64,000 bases of DNA from Perognathus longimembris pacificus. Taxonomy: Eukaryota > Chordata > Mammalia > Rodentia > Heteromyidae. A program made the position numbers and the translations under genes. Positions within the stretch are counted from its first letter, which is position 1; every line of letters begins with the position of its first letter. The notes beneath the pieces are model-generated. The model did not search any database. It worked only from the letters and a program-made list of their open reading frames with translations, and was not told where the DNA came from. Shown here piece by piece: positions 20,401 through 32,185 of the stretch. The DNA lies in contig NC_063174.1 in the NCBI RefSeq assembly GCF_023159225.1, positions 36,367,691-36,431,690 on the forward strand, read 5' to 3'.

Positions 20401-21239
20401 AAGAAGCCAAGGAACCTAGCCGGGTGTGAGAGAAAGTGACACGCAGATCCCTGACACCCAGACATGAGGCATTCAGAAGTTCTATTGACTTAGGGAACCG
20501 TTGTGGGTTCTCAGGAGCATCAGGAAAGAAGCTGAGAAAAACAGTTTCGATGTGTACCTTCAGTCACTAGTGACTGGCAGAATACAGATCTCTTGGAGGA
20601 TCATAAATGAAGCCACACTTAAAATTGCACATACCACTAATTTTACATGTATCCAATGTATCACAGAATTGTATATAATTTATGTACAGTATGGTTTTGG
20701 TAGTTCTCAGATCTCTGGTTTTACATTGTAAAGTCCAAGCCCAGGTGGATTTAGAAAACCCTCAACTCCCAGCCTTATGTCTAGGTTGGGATGGCAGTTG
20801 ATCGCCCTTCCTGGCCTCATCTCACACGCACTGTTCATCTCTTATGATCATGGTCATCACAAGATGTTATAGCCACTTCCATAGTATTCTTTCATGAAAG
20901 CAGGTGCCCTGTGCTATTTGTCGCTTTATTTCTGACACCTGTACTGAGCCCAGCATTAAAGACAGTCCAGAGAGGGGCTGGTCTTTTCTGGATGGGCTGG
21001 TCAAAGTAAAAATGTAGGTACACTAAAAATATTAATGTAAAATTATCTCCAGGTAAGTATATATGTATGTATATGTGCATATGGTATATATGAACCACAA
21101 ATGAGTTTGGTACTTAGATTTGGGTCCCAACCCCCAAGATATGCCATTAGATATATGTAAATATTCCCACCCCATCCCCACCTCCCAATTCCCAAATCTG
21201 AAACACTTCTGTTCACAGCATTTCTACTACTTAACCTAT
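20401..21239. other. Unassigned unique sequence
   Basis: TATG-rich alternation near 21055-21090 and no recognised repeat otherwise. Confidence 0.45.
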
Positions 21240-21345
21240 ATTAGTACTGAATAAGAATATTGTGTGTGTTAAATGAGCAAAGATATAGAAAACACTTATC
21301 ACAGTGCTTGCTCCTTAGTGAGAGCTGTTTTCATCAATAGCCACA
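21240..21345. mobile_element. MIR-type remnant
   Basis: gtgtgttaaatgagcaaaga, acacttatcacagtgcttgc and the trailing tccttagtgagagctgtttt match the MIR 3' half. It is short and diverged. Confidence 0.6.
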
Positions 21346-24300
21346 GGTATTCATTATCAGAAGTTGGGGGTTTGAGTAGTAGGTTGCGTTGTTCTTTAGT
21401 CTGAACTGGAATCCATCTTGTCAGATTCTTCCCCCTCGATGCACTTTGTACACTGCCATTTTCTGCACAACTGTGTCTGCTTCAGTGTAACACTGAACAT
21501 CTCTTTTGGTTTGGTTTTGTTTATCTTTGACATGGAATGGGAATATTGCTCTCTCTCATCAGCATCTCAGAGGGAAACACCAAGGAAGACACATAGGTGA
21601 GATCTGTTATGACGAGGGAGAGAGAGGCAAGACAAATAAATGTTAGAAGTACACACTCAGGACACACAGCTGCGCCTCCCTGTGGTACCCACAGTCCTAG
21701 GGGGCTTGACCTCAACGGATGTTTTCATGGAGTTCTACTAAGCATCAGGTACTATACTGAGTCTTGAGGTTTGAAAAATGAATAAGACATAGTTCTTGCT
21801 ATTAAAATGTTCATGGAGTTATAGCTTGAATTTTTTGAATACAAATTAAGTGATTGTATGATTTATTAATAAGTAATGCCTGTCTGTTGTTGTGAGTTTG
21901 CTATGTGCTTAGTACTATCCTAGACCGCATCAGCCACAGAGCTGTGAGGCAACAGCCTCCTCTCACCTTGAAGAAAAAGAAAGGGTGACAGGTTGTGAGG
22001 ACAAGCAGAGATTTGGGGAAAGTGGAGAGCAGGCAGAGGGAGGTCTGAGCCGGTGCAGGAAAGCCAGGCAGTTCTTGGTTCATCCCACTCCACATCCATG
22101 GCTAGGTCATGAGCTTTTCTGCAAGGTTTTTTGGTCAAAACCTCCATATACCTAGACTTGGCCTGCATTCAACTCTTGAAATCATAGTAAGTGTTAGGAC
22201 TAGACGTTTTTTCACATGACTTTTTCTTCAACCGAATGCACTCTATATGTACCAGAAAGAGGTGGTATGCTTAGGACAATAGAGGTGACTTGAATAAACA
22301 AGGGAGTGCTTTCAGAGTACTATGGGACTAATTAGAGATGAGCTCCATTTGTACCCTAAGCTGGGCATGATGCCACCCTCCTCTGTCTAGCGCCATGCTA
22401 GTGTGTGTGCCAGTGGCCAGCCTGGAGGAGTCCTGGTGATAGAATCCACCCAGGCAGGTTCCAGTGCTGGGTGGAGAAAGAATAAGAAGAGTATGTAAAA
22501 CAGCACATAGGAGATGTCTGGAAAATTTGCCTCCACTTTATATTTTAGAGGTGAAGATATGTGTCTCAATTTTATCTATTTGAGCAAGCTACATTTTTAA
22601 TGGTTATTATACCATGAATTTGATTATCTCAGATGTTTTGCTCAATGTCTTTTTCATTGCCCCCCCTCCTTTTTTTAAATGAAAAGCTGTATGTAAATTT
22701 AGTCCATTCTTTTTGTCTAGGGCAGAGGACAATAAAAATAAGTATAATATAGTTGTTAGTTTTGAGAGATTTTGCTTTTTGCAAAGAGAGTTGTCCCTTT
22801 CCCCTCTCTGTTTCTTTCCTCTTTTTCCTTCTTCTGTGCTTAGGCCAACACTATATTACATTTGGAGGTGTCTAGCATGGTGCTTCTCAAGCCTTTCTTG
22901 GCCAAACACTCCTTTGGGAATCCAACTAAATTTCCTGGTTTCCCTTTGCTTTTAATACCTATGCCTATATTTCCCAATGAGGTTACTTTTATTACTTACA
23001 AATATTTTTATAATTAACTTAAGATTCAACAAGTACCAAAGGTAAACAGACTGCTAATTATTTCAAAATTGAACTACTACACATGTATATTAAATCTTTA
23101 AGAAGGTATTATTAAAATATAGCATAGATCCATCATATATGAAATGTTAGCACACTTACAAAGGAATATTTGTGATGACAAAAGACAAAGTAGAAGTTAA
23201 AAGTTAATCTCTGTGCTTTCATATATATGACTATGGTACATTTAACACAGTACTCAAAATTTTAGAATAGGATTTGTCATCTAATTATTCACTTGTATGT
23301 ATTTATGTTGCTATCATATTCACTAAGAAGTCATTTAAATCACTTTCAGAAAAAAGGTAATTCCCTAGAACAGCTCTCCTACCTCTGCCTCTAATCCCAT
23401 AGGTACTCAGGTTACTGTGGCGCCCTCTGTCCCTTCTATACTTCCAGTATATTCCATATGTCTTTAGCCAGCCCTGTTGGGTGGCCACCCTGCCTGTTTT
23501 ACTGAGCTGCCCTCAAGTAACTGCAGAATTTTGATGAAAATTTCACTGAACCAGGGAACAAAGAAATGCTCATTAGGTCTTTAAGTATATGCTTCTTCTT
23601 AGATCTTTGGGAGCAATTTCTTTAATTCTTGGGTTTCCTTCTCTGAAATTACATAGAGAGGACTATATCTCTTCAACTCATTCCCCTTCACCCACCCCGC
23701 CCATCCTGACCCACAAATGTTTTCTCCTATAGATTGCTAGACATTGCTACTTTTACTCCTAAGTGTTTGAGAGCCAGTGGTCACAAAGCTAGCTGGTTCC
23801 ATTCTCCAAACCATCACTGATTCCGTATTATCTAGCATAGTCTGGGTCATTTGTAGATGCCCTGAAAACCACAGGGAGACACAGAGGGCTACAAATAGAG
23901 AAATGCTGTTTTCACTCTTGTTCCACTCCCATCCTTTGGAATTAGCCCCTCCATTTCTGATGGGGAGCTGCCCTGTCTCACATGCAATTGATACCACTCT
24001 CCAGCCCTAGAGAATGGTTCTGAGCCTTGATTGGACCAAGCAGAGTTTCAGGGATTGATTTTGGAATTAATATGTGACCCAAACTGAACACACAAGAATC
24101 TACTAGTCCAGAACTACCAGGAAGAAGGACCTTCTGTCTATCAGGGTTACTAACCTGGTAGAATGTAAGCAGAAGCCCCACTTTAGAAGACCCTGCCCAA
24201 GAATGCCAACATGCTCCAAAGCAGAGCTGCTAGATTCACATCTTCATTGGAGCACTCCGGTCTAGCCATCATGGTGATAGGACACATCAAGTCTACCCAC

Positions 24301-24579
24301 AGCCCTGTGCCTGTCATTCATGACCTACATTCATGAGTGAACATCCATTCATCTGAGAAGTAATCACCTTCTGGAACCCATAGGGGTCACAAGCTACTAA
24401 AAAAGATAGTAGGGTCAGCTCGAGCTTAGAATTCCCAGAGAGCTACAGAGAATTTTTTCCCTATTCTTTTGGTTTCAGAAAGCACATAATGACACATCTG
24501 GAATTCAGGAATTCCAGGAGGAAGCTTGGGACTGGAAACAGAATGTCTTACCAGCTGTGTGTGGCATTTGTGAATAAAT
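21346..24579. other. Long unassigned noncoding stretch
   Basis: Contains traces of ancient repeats (ctactaagcatcaggtacta at 21736-21755; tttgctatgtgcttagtact at 21897-21916). AT-rich unique sequence spans 22970-23310, and a CTCF-like core at 23418-23432 is listed separately. No coding sequence recognised. Frames up to 86 codons have no domain. Confidence 0.45.
23418..23432 (-). promoter_or_regulatory. Possible CTCF-type site
   Basis: tggcgccctctgtcc is close to the reverse complement of the CTCF core (GCGCCMYCT...). It sits in otherwise GC-poor unique sequence. Only motif evidence is available. Confidence 0.3.
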
Positions 24580-24898
24580 ATAGTCATCTTTTGGTATCCA
24601 AGGAGGATTAGTTCCAGAACCTCTCCAACTTGCATAGCTATTCAAATCCATTGATGCTTAGATCCTTTATATAAATGGTGCAGTATTTGCATACAGCCAG
24701 AGTATATTCTCTGGCATCCTTTAAATCATCTTTAGATTACTTGTAACACTTAATACAATATAAATGCTACATAAATAGTTGTTATACCATATTGTTTATT
24801 AATAAAGACCAAGGGGAAAAAGGTGTGTGTGTGTTCAGTAAAGATACATTTTCTATCAAATATTTTTGATCCACCGTTGGTCACACCCATGGATGCAT
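24580..24898 (+). mobile_element. MER2 (Tigger-type, TcMar) DNA transposon remnant
   Basis: Nearly the full MER2 order can be read: tagtcatcttttggtatcca at the left terminus, ctttatataaatggtgcagt, tttaaatcatctttagatta, taaatagttgttataccata, tcaaatatttttgatccacc, and the right end ttggtcacacccatggatgc. Length (about 320 bp) is close to the family's ~345 bp. It is non-autonomous, so no transposase is expected. CpGs of the ancestral consensus have decayed to TG and CA, as expected for an old copy. Confidence 0.88.
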
Positions 24899-25614
24899 AA
24901 TTAGAAAACAGATACAGACAGAACAGCCACAGAGGACTGAGTCAATGTTAAACCCCTGCTTTTCAGGGGGAAAAACACATTTTAAATAACTTCAAGTCTT
25001 GTCTTTTTAAAAAAACAAGTTCATATTAAAATGCATTTTTATAACATAGACATTCCAAGTAAAGAATGAATTATATATATATATATCTATATATATTTAT
25101 AAAACACTTCTAAATCTAACATGATATTAGGCCATGCTAGCAGAGGCCATGCATGAAAAACGAAGTCACAGTATTCAGCATTAAGAAGATACTTAGCAGC
25201 AAAGCTCTCATTCAGCTGCCATACCCAGTTTGGCTTCTGCATCTTCAGAGGATGTGGAAAGCAATTGAAATGATTAAAAGCATGGAAAATCAGATCTCTG
25301 AAGAACGATGAAAGTACGCTATTTAACTGAAGAAAAAAAGATTGAAGGGAGAAAATAAATGGCATTTAAATATAGAAGGAGTTCTTATAAAGAAAAAGCC
25401 AGATGTTTTCCTCCTCCACTGAGTATATTAAGAGAAAATGCCTAAGACATTTCATTTGTACAAAAGAATTGGTTTTCTTAAAACAGATAGGATCCTTTTT
25501 ACTAGGTTATAGGTTAGACTAGCTGGCCTTTAAGACTCCCCTTCACAATATTCTGTTACTAACAGATTGAGAATTTCCTTATTAAAAGGGCTTTGAAGCC
25601 ATTAGTGCTGCATA
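24899..25614. other. Unassigned AT-rich sequence with an AT run
   Basis: (AT)n at 25073-25098 with a ctatatat interruption. No repeat body or gene recognised. Confidence 0.5.
25073..25098. repeat. (AT)n microsatellite
   Basis: About 13 AT units with one c interruption. Confidence 0.85.
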
Positions 25615-25734
25615 CCTTAAAAAATAAAATGAACCTGCTTGTAACCTAAGCTGCTTTGGAGGTAGAGATAGGAGAATCACAGTTTTGAGGCCAGCCTTAA
25701 AGCAAAAATATTACTGAAATTTAATCTTAAAAAA
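25615..25734 (+). mobile_element. B1-like SINE monomer
   Basis: cttgtaacctaagctgcttt, ggaggtagagataggagaat, cacagttttgaggccagcct, ending in an A-rich tail (aaaaaaaaact). A diverged 7SL-type body. Confidence 0.65.
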
Positions 25735-25966
25735 AAACTGGGTATCATAGTTTATTTATGTAATCTCAGAAAATAGAAGACAGGGTAGGAGAATTTTGGT
25801 CTAAGGCTGTCCCAAAGCCAGTCCAGGACAAAAATAAGAGTTTCTATCTGAAAAATAATTGAAGTAAAAAAAATAGAAGAGGTGGACCATAGCTCTAGTG
25901 GTTGAGTGCTTGTCTAGCAAGTATGAGGCTCTGAGTTCAAAACCCCAGGACTGACAAAAGATAAAA
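25735..25966 (+). mobile_element. B1-like plus tRNA-like composite SINE
   Basis: A second B1-like body (catagtttatttatgtaatc) is joined to a tRNA-like half (accatagctctagtggttga, gtgcttgtctagcaagtatg, ggctctgagttcaaaacccc). The right half resembles an ID-type B-box region more than Geo. It is old and in tandem with the monomer to its left. Confidence 0.65.
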
Positions 25967-27559
25967 TAAGTAAAAGGTAAAATGATACTGATTAGGTGGT
26001 TCTGAAATGTAGTTCTACCCAGAAATTCATTCCAGCACTCATAACATGACATTGAAAGGGCAAATGTATATTGGACAAATAGCACACAAGTTAAAAAAAA
26101 GTGATCAAAACAGAAATAAAATTAAAAACTCGTGGTTATGACAAAATATAGGCTTTCTATTTTCTACTCTTGCAAAGGTGTAGCTGCTGGGCCACAGCTC
26201 TTGATTTTTTTTTTTTATTAACCACACAAAGAATTAAATGAACAGGTAACCATATTTAGTCAGGGTCATTTAATATCAGCCCTGCCCAATTATCTGTCAT
26301 ATTTCCTACTGTAACTTGATGAGTCCTAAATTGGGACCCAGAGACTTCAAACCAAGACTTGGGCACATGGATTTTTATTTAGAGAAATAATTCTAGTTTT
26401 GTATATAGAGAAACTCCCCTAAAGAACAATAGCGAACAATAGCTTTGACACTTAGTACCCACTTATTTAAAATTTAAAGTAAAAAAAATTTGAAGGCTAC
26501 ATGGACCTTGTTTCATTAAGTTAGAGTGTGTGGTGACTCAGAATGCTTTGGGGAAGTGCAGGCTCCTCTGACCATTGCTTTCATGCATCCACGTAGCTGC
26601 TAACAAGCTCCATACTGGGTTCTGTGATTTCCTGAGCCACATGGCTTAGGCAGATTCCCCGTGCTCCACACCAGCAGTTTCCCATTCACGAGCCCACATG
26701 CTCACTTAAAAGCAATTTAGCCAGGAAGTTTTCCAGCTTTTCAGTAACTCTACTTTTTTTTTTTTAACAAAAGCCCACTAACTTTGCATTTAATTACTGT
26801 GAATAGATTCAAGTGATAATTTCTAGGTTTATAGTTTTCCAGTAAAAAAGAATAACTGGGGAGAAAAAGAATACCAGTGTTACAAACTTGTTGAAAGTAG
26901 TGGGAGAGAGTTTTCTGAAGATGATGATTTTGATGAAAATGGACGTTACCTGATTCATTCTCATTTTGTGTTTGAATTGTGCAAGAAATATCAACTTATA
27001 AACAAAGCCAAGCAAAACCAACAAAAGACCCCCCAAACCAACAATAAATCCTCAACCCAAAATAGCTCACATTTCAGACTTACTTTTTAAAACTTCTAGA
27101 AACAGGAAGCTGGTTTCTTAAGTTTATTTCCACACTTGCCGTCTGAATCCTGTCTTGTTGAAAATGTCAGGATATCAAATTCTCACCCATAATTTCCTTT
27201 TAGCAGAATTTACCATCTCCCAAATATAAATAGCCAAAACATCTGGCTCTTCACACTGTACACACAAACACAAATGAGATGTATACATACACAAACACAC
27301 ACATATGTATAATACACATCTCTGCATTTATAAACACACTTTAGTCATTTATTATTTAACAGAATAAAGTTCATTAATCAAAATACAATTTGTTTTAAGA
27401 GTTCAGGCTTGACATTAGATCATTATTTCAAAAACAAAACAACAACAACAAAAAACTAGCAATCCAAGCTGCCTATTGTGGTATTGTTTGCTTTCTAATC
27501 CTCTGTAGGGTGGATAGCTCTTCTCTTTGAGAGAGTTGGGAAAGATTATACTCTACATG
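25967..27559. other. Unassigned noncoding stretch
   Basis: A-rich runs (27428-27455, caacaacaaca), CA-rich sequence near 27240-27310, and unique sequence at 26520-26750 with a few CpGs. No repeat body or gene recognised. Confidence 0.45.
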
Positions 27560-28630
27560 TTAAAAGATCTAAGTTTTCACCCTGTACAAAAATCAACTCC
27601 AAGTAGATCAAAGAGCTTAATTTAAGAAGTGAAATTAGTATAGGAAAATATAAGGAAAACACTGGAAGATTTGAGCATGTGTAATTATTTTCTCAATAAG
27701 GCCCAAGTTGCCCCAAAAGTAAGTAACAAAACTAAATTAAATTAAAAAGTCTCTGTTCAGCAAAAGAAATAATGATCAGAACCAAGAGACAACCCACAGA
27801 ATGGGAGGACATCTTCACCAACTAGTCAATGGATAAAAGATTAATTATCCACATATGCAAAGAGCTCAACTGTAAAAAAAAAATCAAATAACTCAATTAA
27901 GTGGACAAATTGAACAGAGCAGTCTCAGAAGAAGAAATATAAATGGCTAATAGATACGTGAAAAAAATGTTCAACATCCTCAACTATAAAGGAAATGCAA
28001 ATCAAATCTTCAATAAGATACCATCCCAACATAGTCAGAATGGCAATAAAACAACCCATGCTGTTGAGAATGCAGAGAGAAAGGAACCCTCATACACAGT
28101 TGGCGGGAATGTAAATGAGTGCAACCAGTATGGAAATTAGTTAGAGGTTCCTTAAAAAACTAAAAATAGATCTAGTTGCTAACCTCACCATACCACTCTT
28201 AAGCATATATCCAAGGAAAGAAAATGACAAAGGATGAATAATACCATGTCTAGGTATGAAAAGGGCATAAGGGAACACAGAAAGCTGAGGGGGAAAGAAA
28301 AGAGAGTGGAATATAGAAAGTTAATATGATGAAATTACATATTCACATGTGAGATACTATGGTGAAATCCCTTTGTAAAATTAGCCTATATTAAACATGA
28401 AAAAATAATGACAAGAAATTTAATTAGGCCTTGTTGAAGAAAATATTCATGAGGTGGGAGGGGCTGAGGGTGAATGAAGGTCAACATGGTCAAAGTACTT
28501 CATATACATATATGAAATAGATTAAACCAGCTGAGGTTCTTTTTGGAAGTGAGTGATGGAGAGGTGTGTTTTATTGAGACACGTTGTATGGAATTACCAC
28601 AGTGAAATCTCCCTGTACAACTAATATATG
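27560..28630 (+). mobile_element. L1 3' end (ORF2 C-terminal remnant and 3' UTR), plus strand
   Basis: ttcaccctgtacaaaaatca and 'agatcaaagagcttaattt' start the readable ORF2 remnant. The RT-distal region follows (gaatgggaggacatcttcac; aaagagctcaactg), then ggaaatgcaaatcaaatctt and the conserved 'ttggcgggaatgtaaatgag'. The coding frame is broken by many changes. The 3' UTR ends with aataaaatacctttataaaa. It is an old, 5'-truncated copy in the opposite orientation to the other L1s in the window. Confidence 0.85.
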
Positions 28631-28794
28631 CTAATAAAATACCTTTATAAAAAAAACTTTTAATTTAGTAGGGAAAGCACTTATGACAGAGATCCATTCA
28701 CCTTGCAGAAGATAAGATGTCATATCAGCTATTTCTAAGACTATACTGCCTTAATTATCTCTGGAACAAAGAAGCAAAATATCTTTTATTAATT

Positions 28795-28926
28795 ATTATT
28801 AATTTTTTAATTATCTTTACGACTGTACAAAAGAGTTGCCATTTAACGAAGCAGTTTACAAGTCCATCTTTTGGAGTTCAGTTTAGTATCCTCTGCCCTT
28901 TAACACTTTGTGAGCTGAGAAGAACC
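28795..28926 (-). mobile_element. Old L1 3' UTR fragment
   Basis: tttttaattatctttacgac, tgtacaaaagagttgccatt, then aagcagtttacaagtccatc. This is the same 3' UTR type as at 6.7 and 31.0 kb, in inverted orientation relative to the L1 ending at 28.6 kb. Confidence 0.6.
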
Positions 28927-28974
28927 ATGTTAAAAGTTATCTATTTCTAATCCTTTCTTTGAAGGCTCAAAAGC

Positions 28975-29345
28975 CATCACACCACCAGCCTTGTTTCTCA
29001 CTGGTTATTTTTAGGATAGGGTCTCACTTCCTGCCTGGCATACCGAAGCTTCAGTCTACTTACTTCAAGCTTCCCATTGTTTAGCACTCATGCCATTGTG
29101 TCCACCTCCCTCCATGGAGGGGAAATCTCTTTTCTGCCCAGGCTGGCCCTGAACCACAATTCTCTCAGTCTCAGCTTCTTATGTAGCTTGGTTTGACAGG
29201 TACCCATCACTGCGCCCAGCTATGGACTGAGAAAGGGTCTGGTGAACTTTTTTACCTGAGCTGACCTTAAACTGTGATTCTCCTGTTCTCAGCTTTCCAA
29301 ATAGCTAGGATTATAGGTATGAGCCATTGCACTTGGCTATAGCAA
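28975..29345 (-). mobile_element. Cluster of decayed B1-like SINEs
   Basis: At least two reverse-complement B1 bodies can be read. The first contains ctgcccaggctggccctgaa and tgacaggtacccatcactgc; the second ends tagctaggattataggtatg. A third, weaker one precedes them (aggatagggtctcacttcct). Confidence 0.7.
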
Positions 29346-29399
29346 TTTCTTGATAGTGATTGTCACAGGAAGATGAATAGTTACTATGGTACTTCAACT

Positions 29400-29524
29400 T
29401 CATTTCTTTATTTATTTTGAGATGAAGCCTTGTTTAGTTGCCTAAGCCACCCTTGAATTCTAAATCCTCTTATCTCAGCCCCTACCTTGCTGAGACAACA
29501 ATCACATATCACCAAGCCTGGCAA
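29400..29524 (-). mobile_element. B1-like SINE remnant
   Basis: tttattttgagatgaagcct, ttgcctaagccacccttgaa and ctcttatctcagcccctacc. A strongly diverged B1 body directly followed by an AT microsatellite. Confidence 0.6.
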
Positions 29525-29525
29525 A

Positions 29526-29528
<3 letters not shown>

Positions 29529-29571
<43 letters not shown>
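29529..29571. repeat. (AT)n microsatellite
   Basis: About 21 uninterrupted AT units. Confidence 0.97.
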
Positions 29572-29576
<5 letters not shown>

Positions 29577-29629
29577 CAGTGTCCATTATATTTTTCTCTG
29601 AAATTTTGAGTTAAAAAAGAAGACAAAAG

Positions 29630-29651
29630 AGAAGAAGAAGAAGAAGAAGAC
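29630..29651 (+). repeat. (GAA)n short array
   Basis: About seven GAA units immediately before a SINE head. It is much shorter than the arrays at 16.6 kb. Confidence 0.85.
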
Positions 29652-29858
29652 AAGCCAGGCACTTGTGGCTCACACCTGTAATCCTAGCTACACAAGAGGC
29701 TGAGGATCAATGTTCGAAGCCAGCCCAGGCAAGAAAATCTGGAAGAGTCTTGTGTCCACATAACCACCAAAAAGCCAGAAGCGGATCTGTGGTGCAAGTG
29801 ATAGAGTGCTAAAAACTCAGAGACAGCACCCATGCCCTGTGTTCAAGCTTTGGGTCTG

Positions 29859-29860
<2 letters not shown>
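29652..29860 (+). mobile_element. B1-Geo composite SINE ending in a CA microsatellite
   Basis: The B1-like left half (cacttgtggctcacacctgt, aatcctagctacacaagagg) joins a Geo-type right half (gatctgtggtgcaagtgata, gagtgctaaaaactcagaga, cagcacccatgccctgtgtt). The element's 3' end runs directly into (CA)n, a common way for SINE tails to seed microsatellites. Confidence 0.85.
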
Positions 29861-29904
<44 letters not shown>

Positions 29905-29923
29905 AGACACACACACACACACA
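29861..29923 (+). repeat. (CA)n microsatellite
   Basis: About 30 CA units with two GA-containing interruptions (cagacacagaca). Confidence 0.95.
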
Positions 29924-30454
29924 CTCAAGTCCTCCTGCAGTTGACTATTACAAGTTTGCCATAAACTTTTGTGTCTTTCCTGTCCTGAAGTTGTCTACTT
30001 TGTTTTATATGAATGGGTTTTTCCAAGACTGTTCCATCCTTGTGGAGCTGATAATAAGTTCTGCAAATCTGGTGTCGGTAAGAACAATGTGCAGAATTGT
30101 AGGATCTTTTTTCCTAGTCTTGCATAGAGTTGGAAAATGGTCTCAGGGCCTAACAGCTTCTTTACGGAGATGAGGAAGCTGAACCTTAGGAACCTTTTCA
30201 GATCTCTTGGCTGAGTAAAGGTAGAGTAGCAACCTGAGTCTGGGACTATAGATGTTCTGTAATGAAGGCTTTGGCATGTAGGAATTCACAGAAGTTCTCC
30301 GGGGTCTTCCCTAGGGACAAGCAGACACCCCCCATTAGACTTGTATTATGGGAATGACCATTAGGCCAACAGTAACTCATCACTTTAATAGCTGTGCTAT
30401 TAAAAGGTTACTCAGAAGACACCTAGGAGAAGCCTATGGCTCTGCCATTTCCAC
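29924..30454. other. Mostly unassigned; weak MIR trace
   Basis: gagatgaggaagctgaacct at 30166-30185 is a MIR-core motif and may mark a MIR remnant to about 30260. Nothing else recognised. Confidence 0.4.
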
Positions 30455-30612
30455 CACTCAGTCACCCTGAACCACTCTTTCTTAAACCATGAAAATAAAA
30501 ATAATCGTACCTATTTGGGGTATTGTTCTGAGGGTTAAAAGAGTTAATAATATAATACATGAAGGTGACACATAATATGTTCAACAAATGTTAGCTATTA
30601 TTATTGCATCAT
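30455..30612. mobile_element. MIR-type remnant
   Basis: Motifs in MIR order: actctttcttaaaccatgaa, aataatcgtacctatttggg, ttgttctgagggttaaaaga, and the end block gttcaacaaatgttagctat. It is a good but diverged match. Confidence 0.75.
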
Positions 30613-31004
30613 TCATAGACCTAACTATTGAGGACACTGAGTATTTAATTATGATTCTGTCATCTATTGCCTGGAACCACATACTTATACCTCAGAACTG
30701 TCATTAGCATCTTCCTTTGTATTTGACTTGGATGAGCCTCAGTTTTTATAATCAAGAAAGCAGAGTCCCAAAAGCAAGATCATTTGTGCAAGAACAATGC
30801 CATCAATGTGTGGTTGTACTTATAGTTCCTTTTCGTTGTATTTCAATCAACACCTTTTGAAACACAGGGTTGTATGCATATGGAGGATCCAAAACAATTA
30901 AGTTGAACCAAGATGTAGTGGACTCGGGGTCTGATTGTATAATCCTCGAACTATTGTCAGGATGAATCAGCGAGTTGTTGAAATTTAATTTTTTTCCATT
31001 TTTA
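30613..31004. other. Unassigned unique sequence
   Basis: No repeat or gene recognised. Confidence 0.45.
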
Positions 31005-31150
31005 AAATTATCTTTAAGTAATTGCACAAAGGGGTTTCAATTCAACATGTCAGCTTATGAGTGAATCTTGATCAATGTCTCCCCCTTCCATCCTCTCCCT
31101 TCATCTGTCCCAACCCCATCCATCCCCTCAAGATACCTGGTTCCATTTTT
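31005..31150 (-). mobile_element. Old L1 3' UTR fragment
   Basis: attatctttaagtaattgca, caaaggggtttcaattcaac and atgtcagcttatgagtgaat, followed by a CT-rich tract. Nearly the same text as at 6.69 kb. Confidence 0.7.
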
Positions 31151-31371
31151 ATATATGTGTATTGTATATTATGACTGTATTCACCCTTCCTCTCTCCATT
31201 CCAGTTGCTAAAATTTTAATGGAAAGAAGTACTCTCAAAATTTCTGCCATCGCTTTAACTTAAGTACCTTAAACTGTATATAAGAAGATGACAGATTTCT
31301 GCCTGTAGCAGAAAGTCTTGAAGTATCAAATCATATTTTCATTCTCTTTATCATGTTTTTTTTTTTAAATT

Positions 31372-31596
31372 TCCTTTTTTACTCCCTGCCAGTATTTGAA
31401 TGCATGGCCTAGTGCTTGCTTGGCTGGCACTATACATCTTGATCCATGCCCCTAGCCTGGCTTTTTGCTGGTTATTTTGGAAATAGAGTCTGAAGACCTT
31501 TCTACTCAGGCTAGCTTTGAACAGATATCCTCCAGATCTTAGCCTCTGGAATAGCTAGGGTTACAGGAGTGAGTTACTGATACCCAGGCCTCCAGC
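31372..31596 (-). mobile_element. B1-Geo-type composite SINE, degenerate
   Basis: Plus-strand reading: gccagtatttgaatgcatgg (decayed right-half 3' end), ttgcttggctggcactatac, ggctttttgctggttatttt (linker), then the B1 body tcttagcctctggaatagct and agggttacaggagtgagtta. Confidence 0.7.
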
Positions 31597-31740
31597 AACT
31601 TTTTGAAACCAATGCTATTGGCTATTGATCTTGGCCTTCCAGACACTGGCCCATTTGGTGGAAAATTCATTCCCAGGTTTCAGAGGAACTAATCATATCT
31701 TTATTTGTACCTAATACTTATTCACCAAAGAAATGTAATT

Positions 31741-31947
31741 TTTTTTTTTTTTACCAGTCCTGGGCCTTGAACTCATGGCCTGAGCACTGTCCCTGGCTTC
31801 CTTCTTTTTGCTCAAGGTTAGCACTCAGCCACTTGAGCCACAGCGTCACTTCTGGCCCTTTTCTATATATATGTGGTGCTGGGGAATCGAACCTAGGGCT
31901 TCATGTATACGAGGCAAGCACTCTTGCCACTAGGCTATATTCCTAGC
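31741..31947 (-). mobile_element. IDL-Geo SINE (left copy of a tandem pair)
   Basis: The poly-T start (31741-31753) is the reverse complement of the A tail. The Geo half follows (gagcactgtccctggcttcc, gccacttgagccacagcg), then the ID-like half with a B-box reverse complement (ggaatcgaacc) and head (actaggctatattcctagc). Full length, modestly diverged, with several CpG-type changes. Confidence 0.93.
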
Positions 31948-31960
31948 AAGAAATGTAATT

Positions 31961-32174
31961 GTTTTGGTTTTTTTTTTTTTTGGCCAGTCCTGGGGCTTGG
32001 ACTCAGGGCCTGAGCACTGTCCCTGGCTTCTTTTTGCTCAAGGCTAGCACTCTGCCACTTGAGCCACAGTGCCACTTCTGGCCATTTTCTGTATATGTGG
32101 TGCTGGGGAATCGAACCCAGGGCTTCATGTATACAAGGCAGGCTCTCTTGCCACTAGGCCATATTCCCAGCCCC
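31961..32174 (-). mobile_element. IDL-Geo SINE (right copy of a tandem pair)
   Basis: Full-length dimer: tail gttttggtttttttt, Geo half cagtcctggggcttggact ... cacttgagccacagtgcc, ID-like half ggaatcgaacccagggcttc, head ggccatattcccagcccc. It differs from the left copy at many scattered positions, so it is not a very recent duplication of it. Confidence 0.95.
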
Positions 32175-32185
32175 GAAATGTAATT

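Larger units (their letters stand above)
31727..32185. repeat. Target-site sequence present three times around two SINEs
   Basis: gaaatgtaatt occurs at 31730-31740, 31950-31960 and 32175-32185. The three copies bracket two minus-strand IDL-Geo SINEs, so both insertions, or one insertion and a duplication, used the same site. Confidence 0.85.

Noticed and set aside
29529..29571. AT-rich tract as an origin or matrix attachment site
   Set aside because: It is a pure AT microsatellite; nothing else supports such a role.
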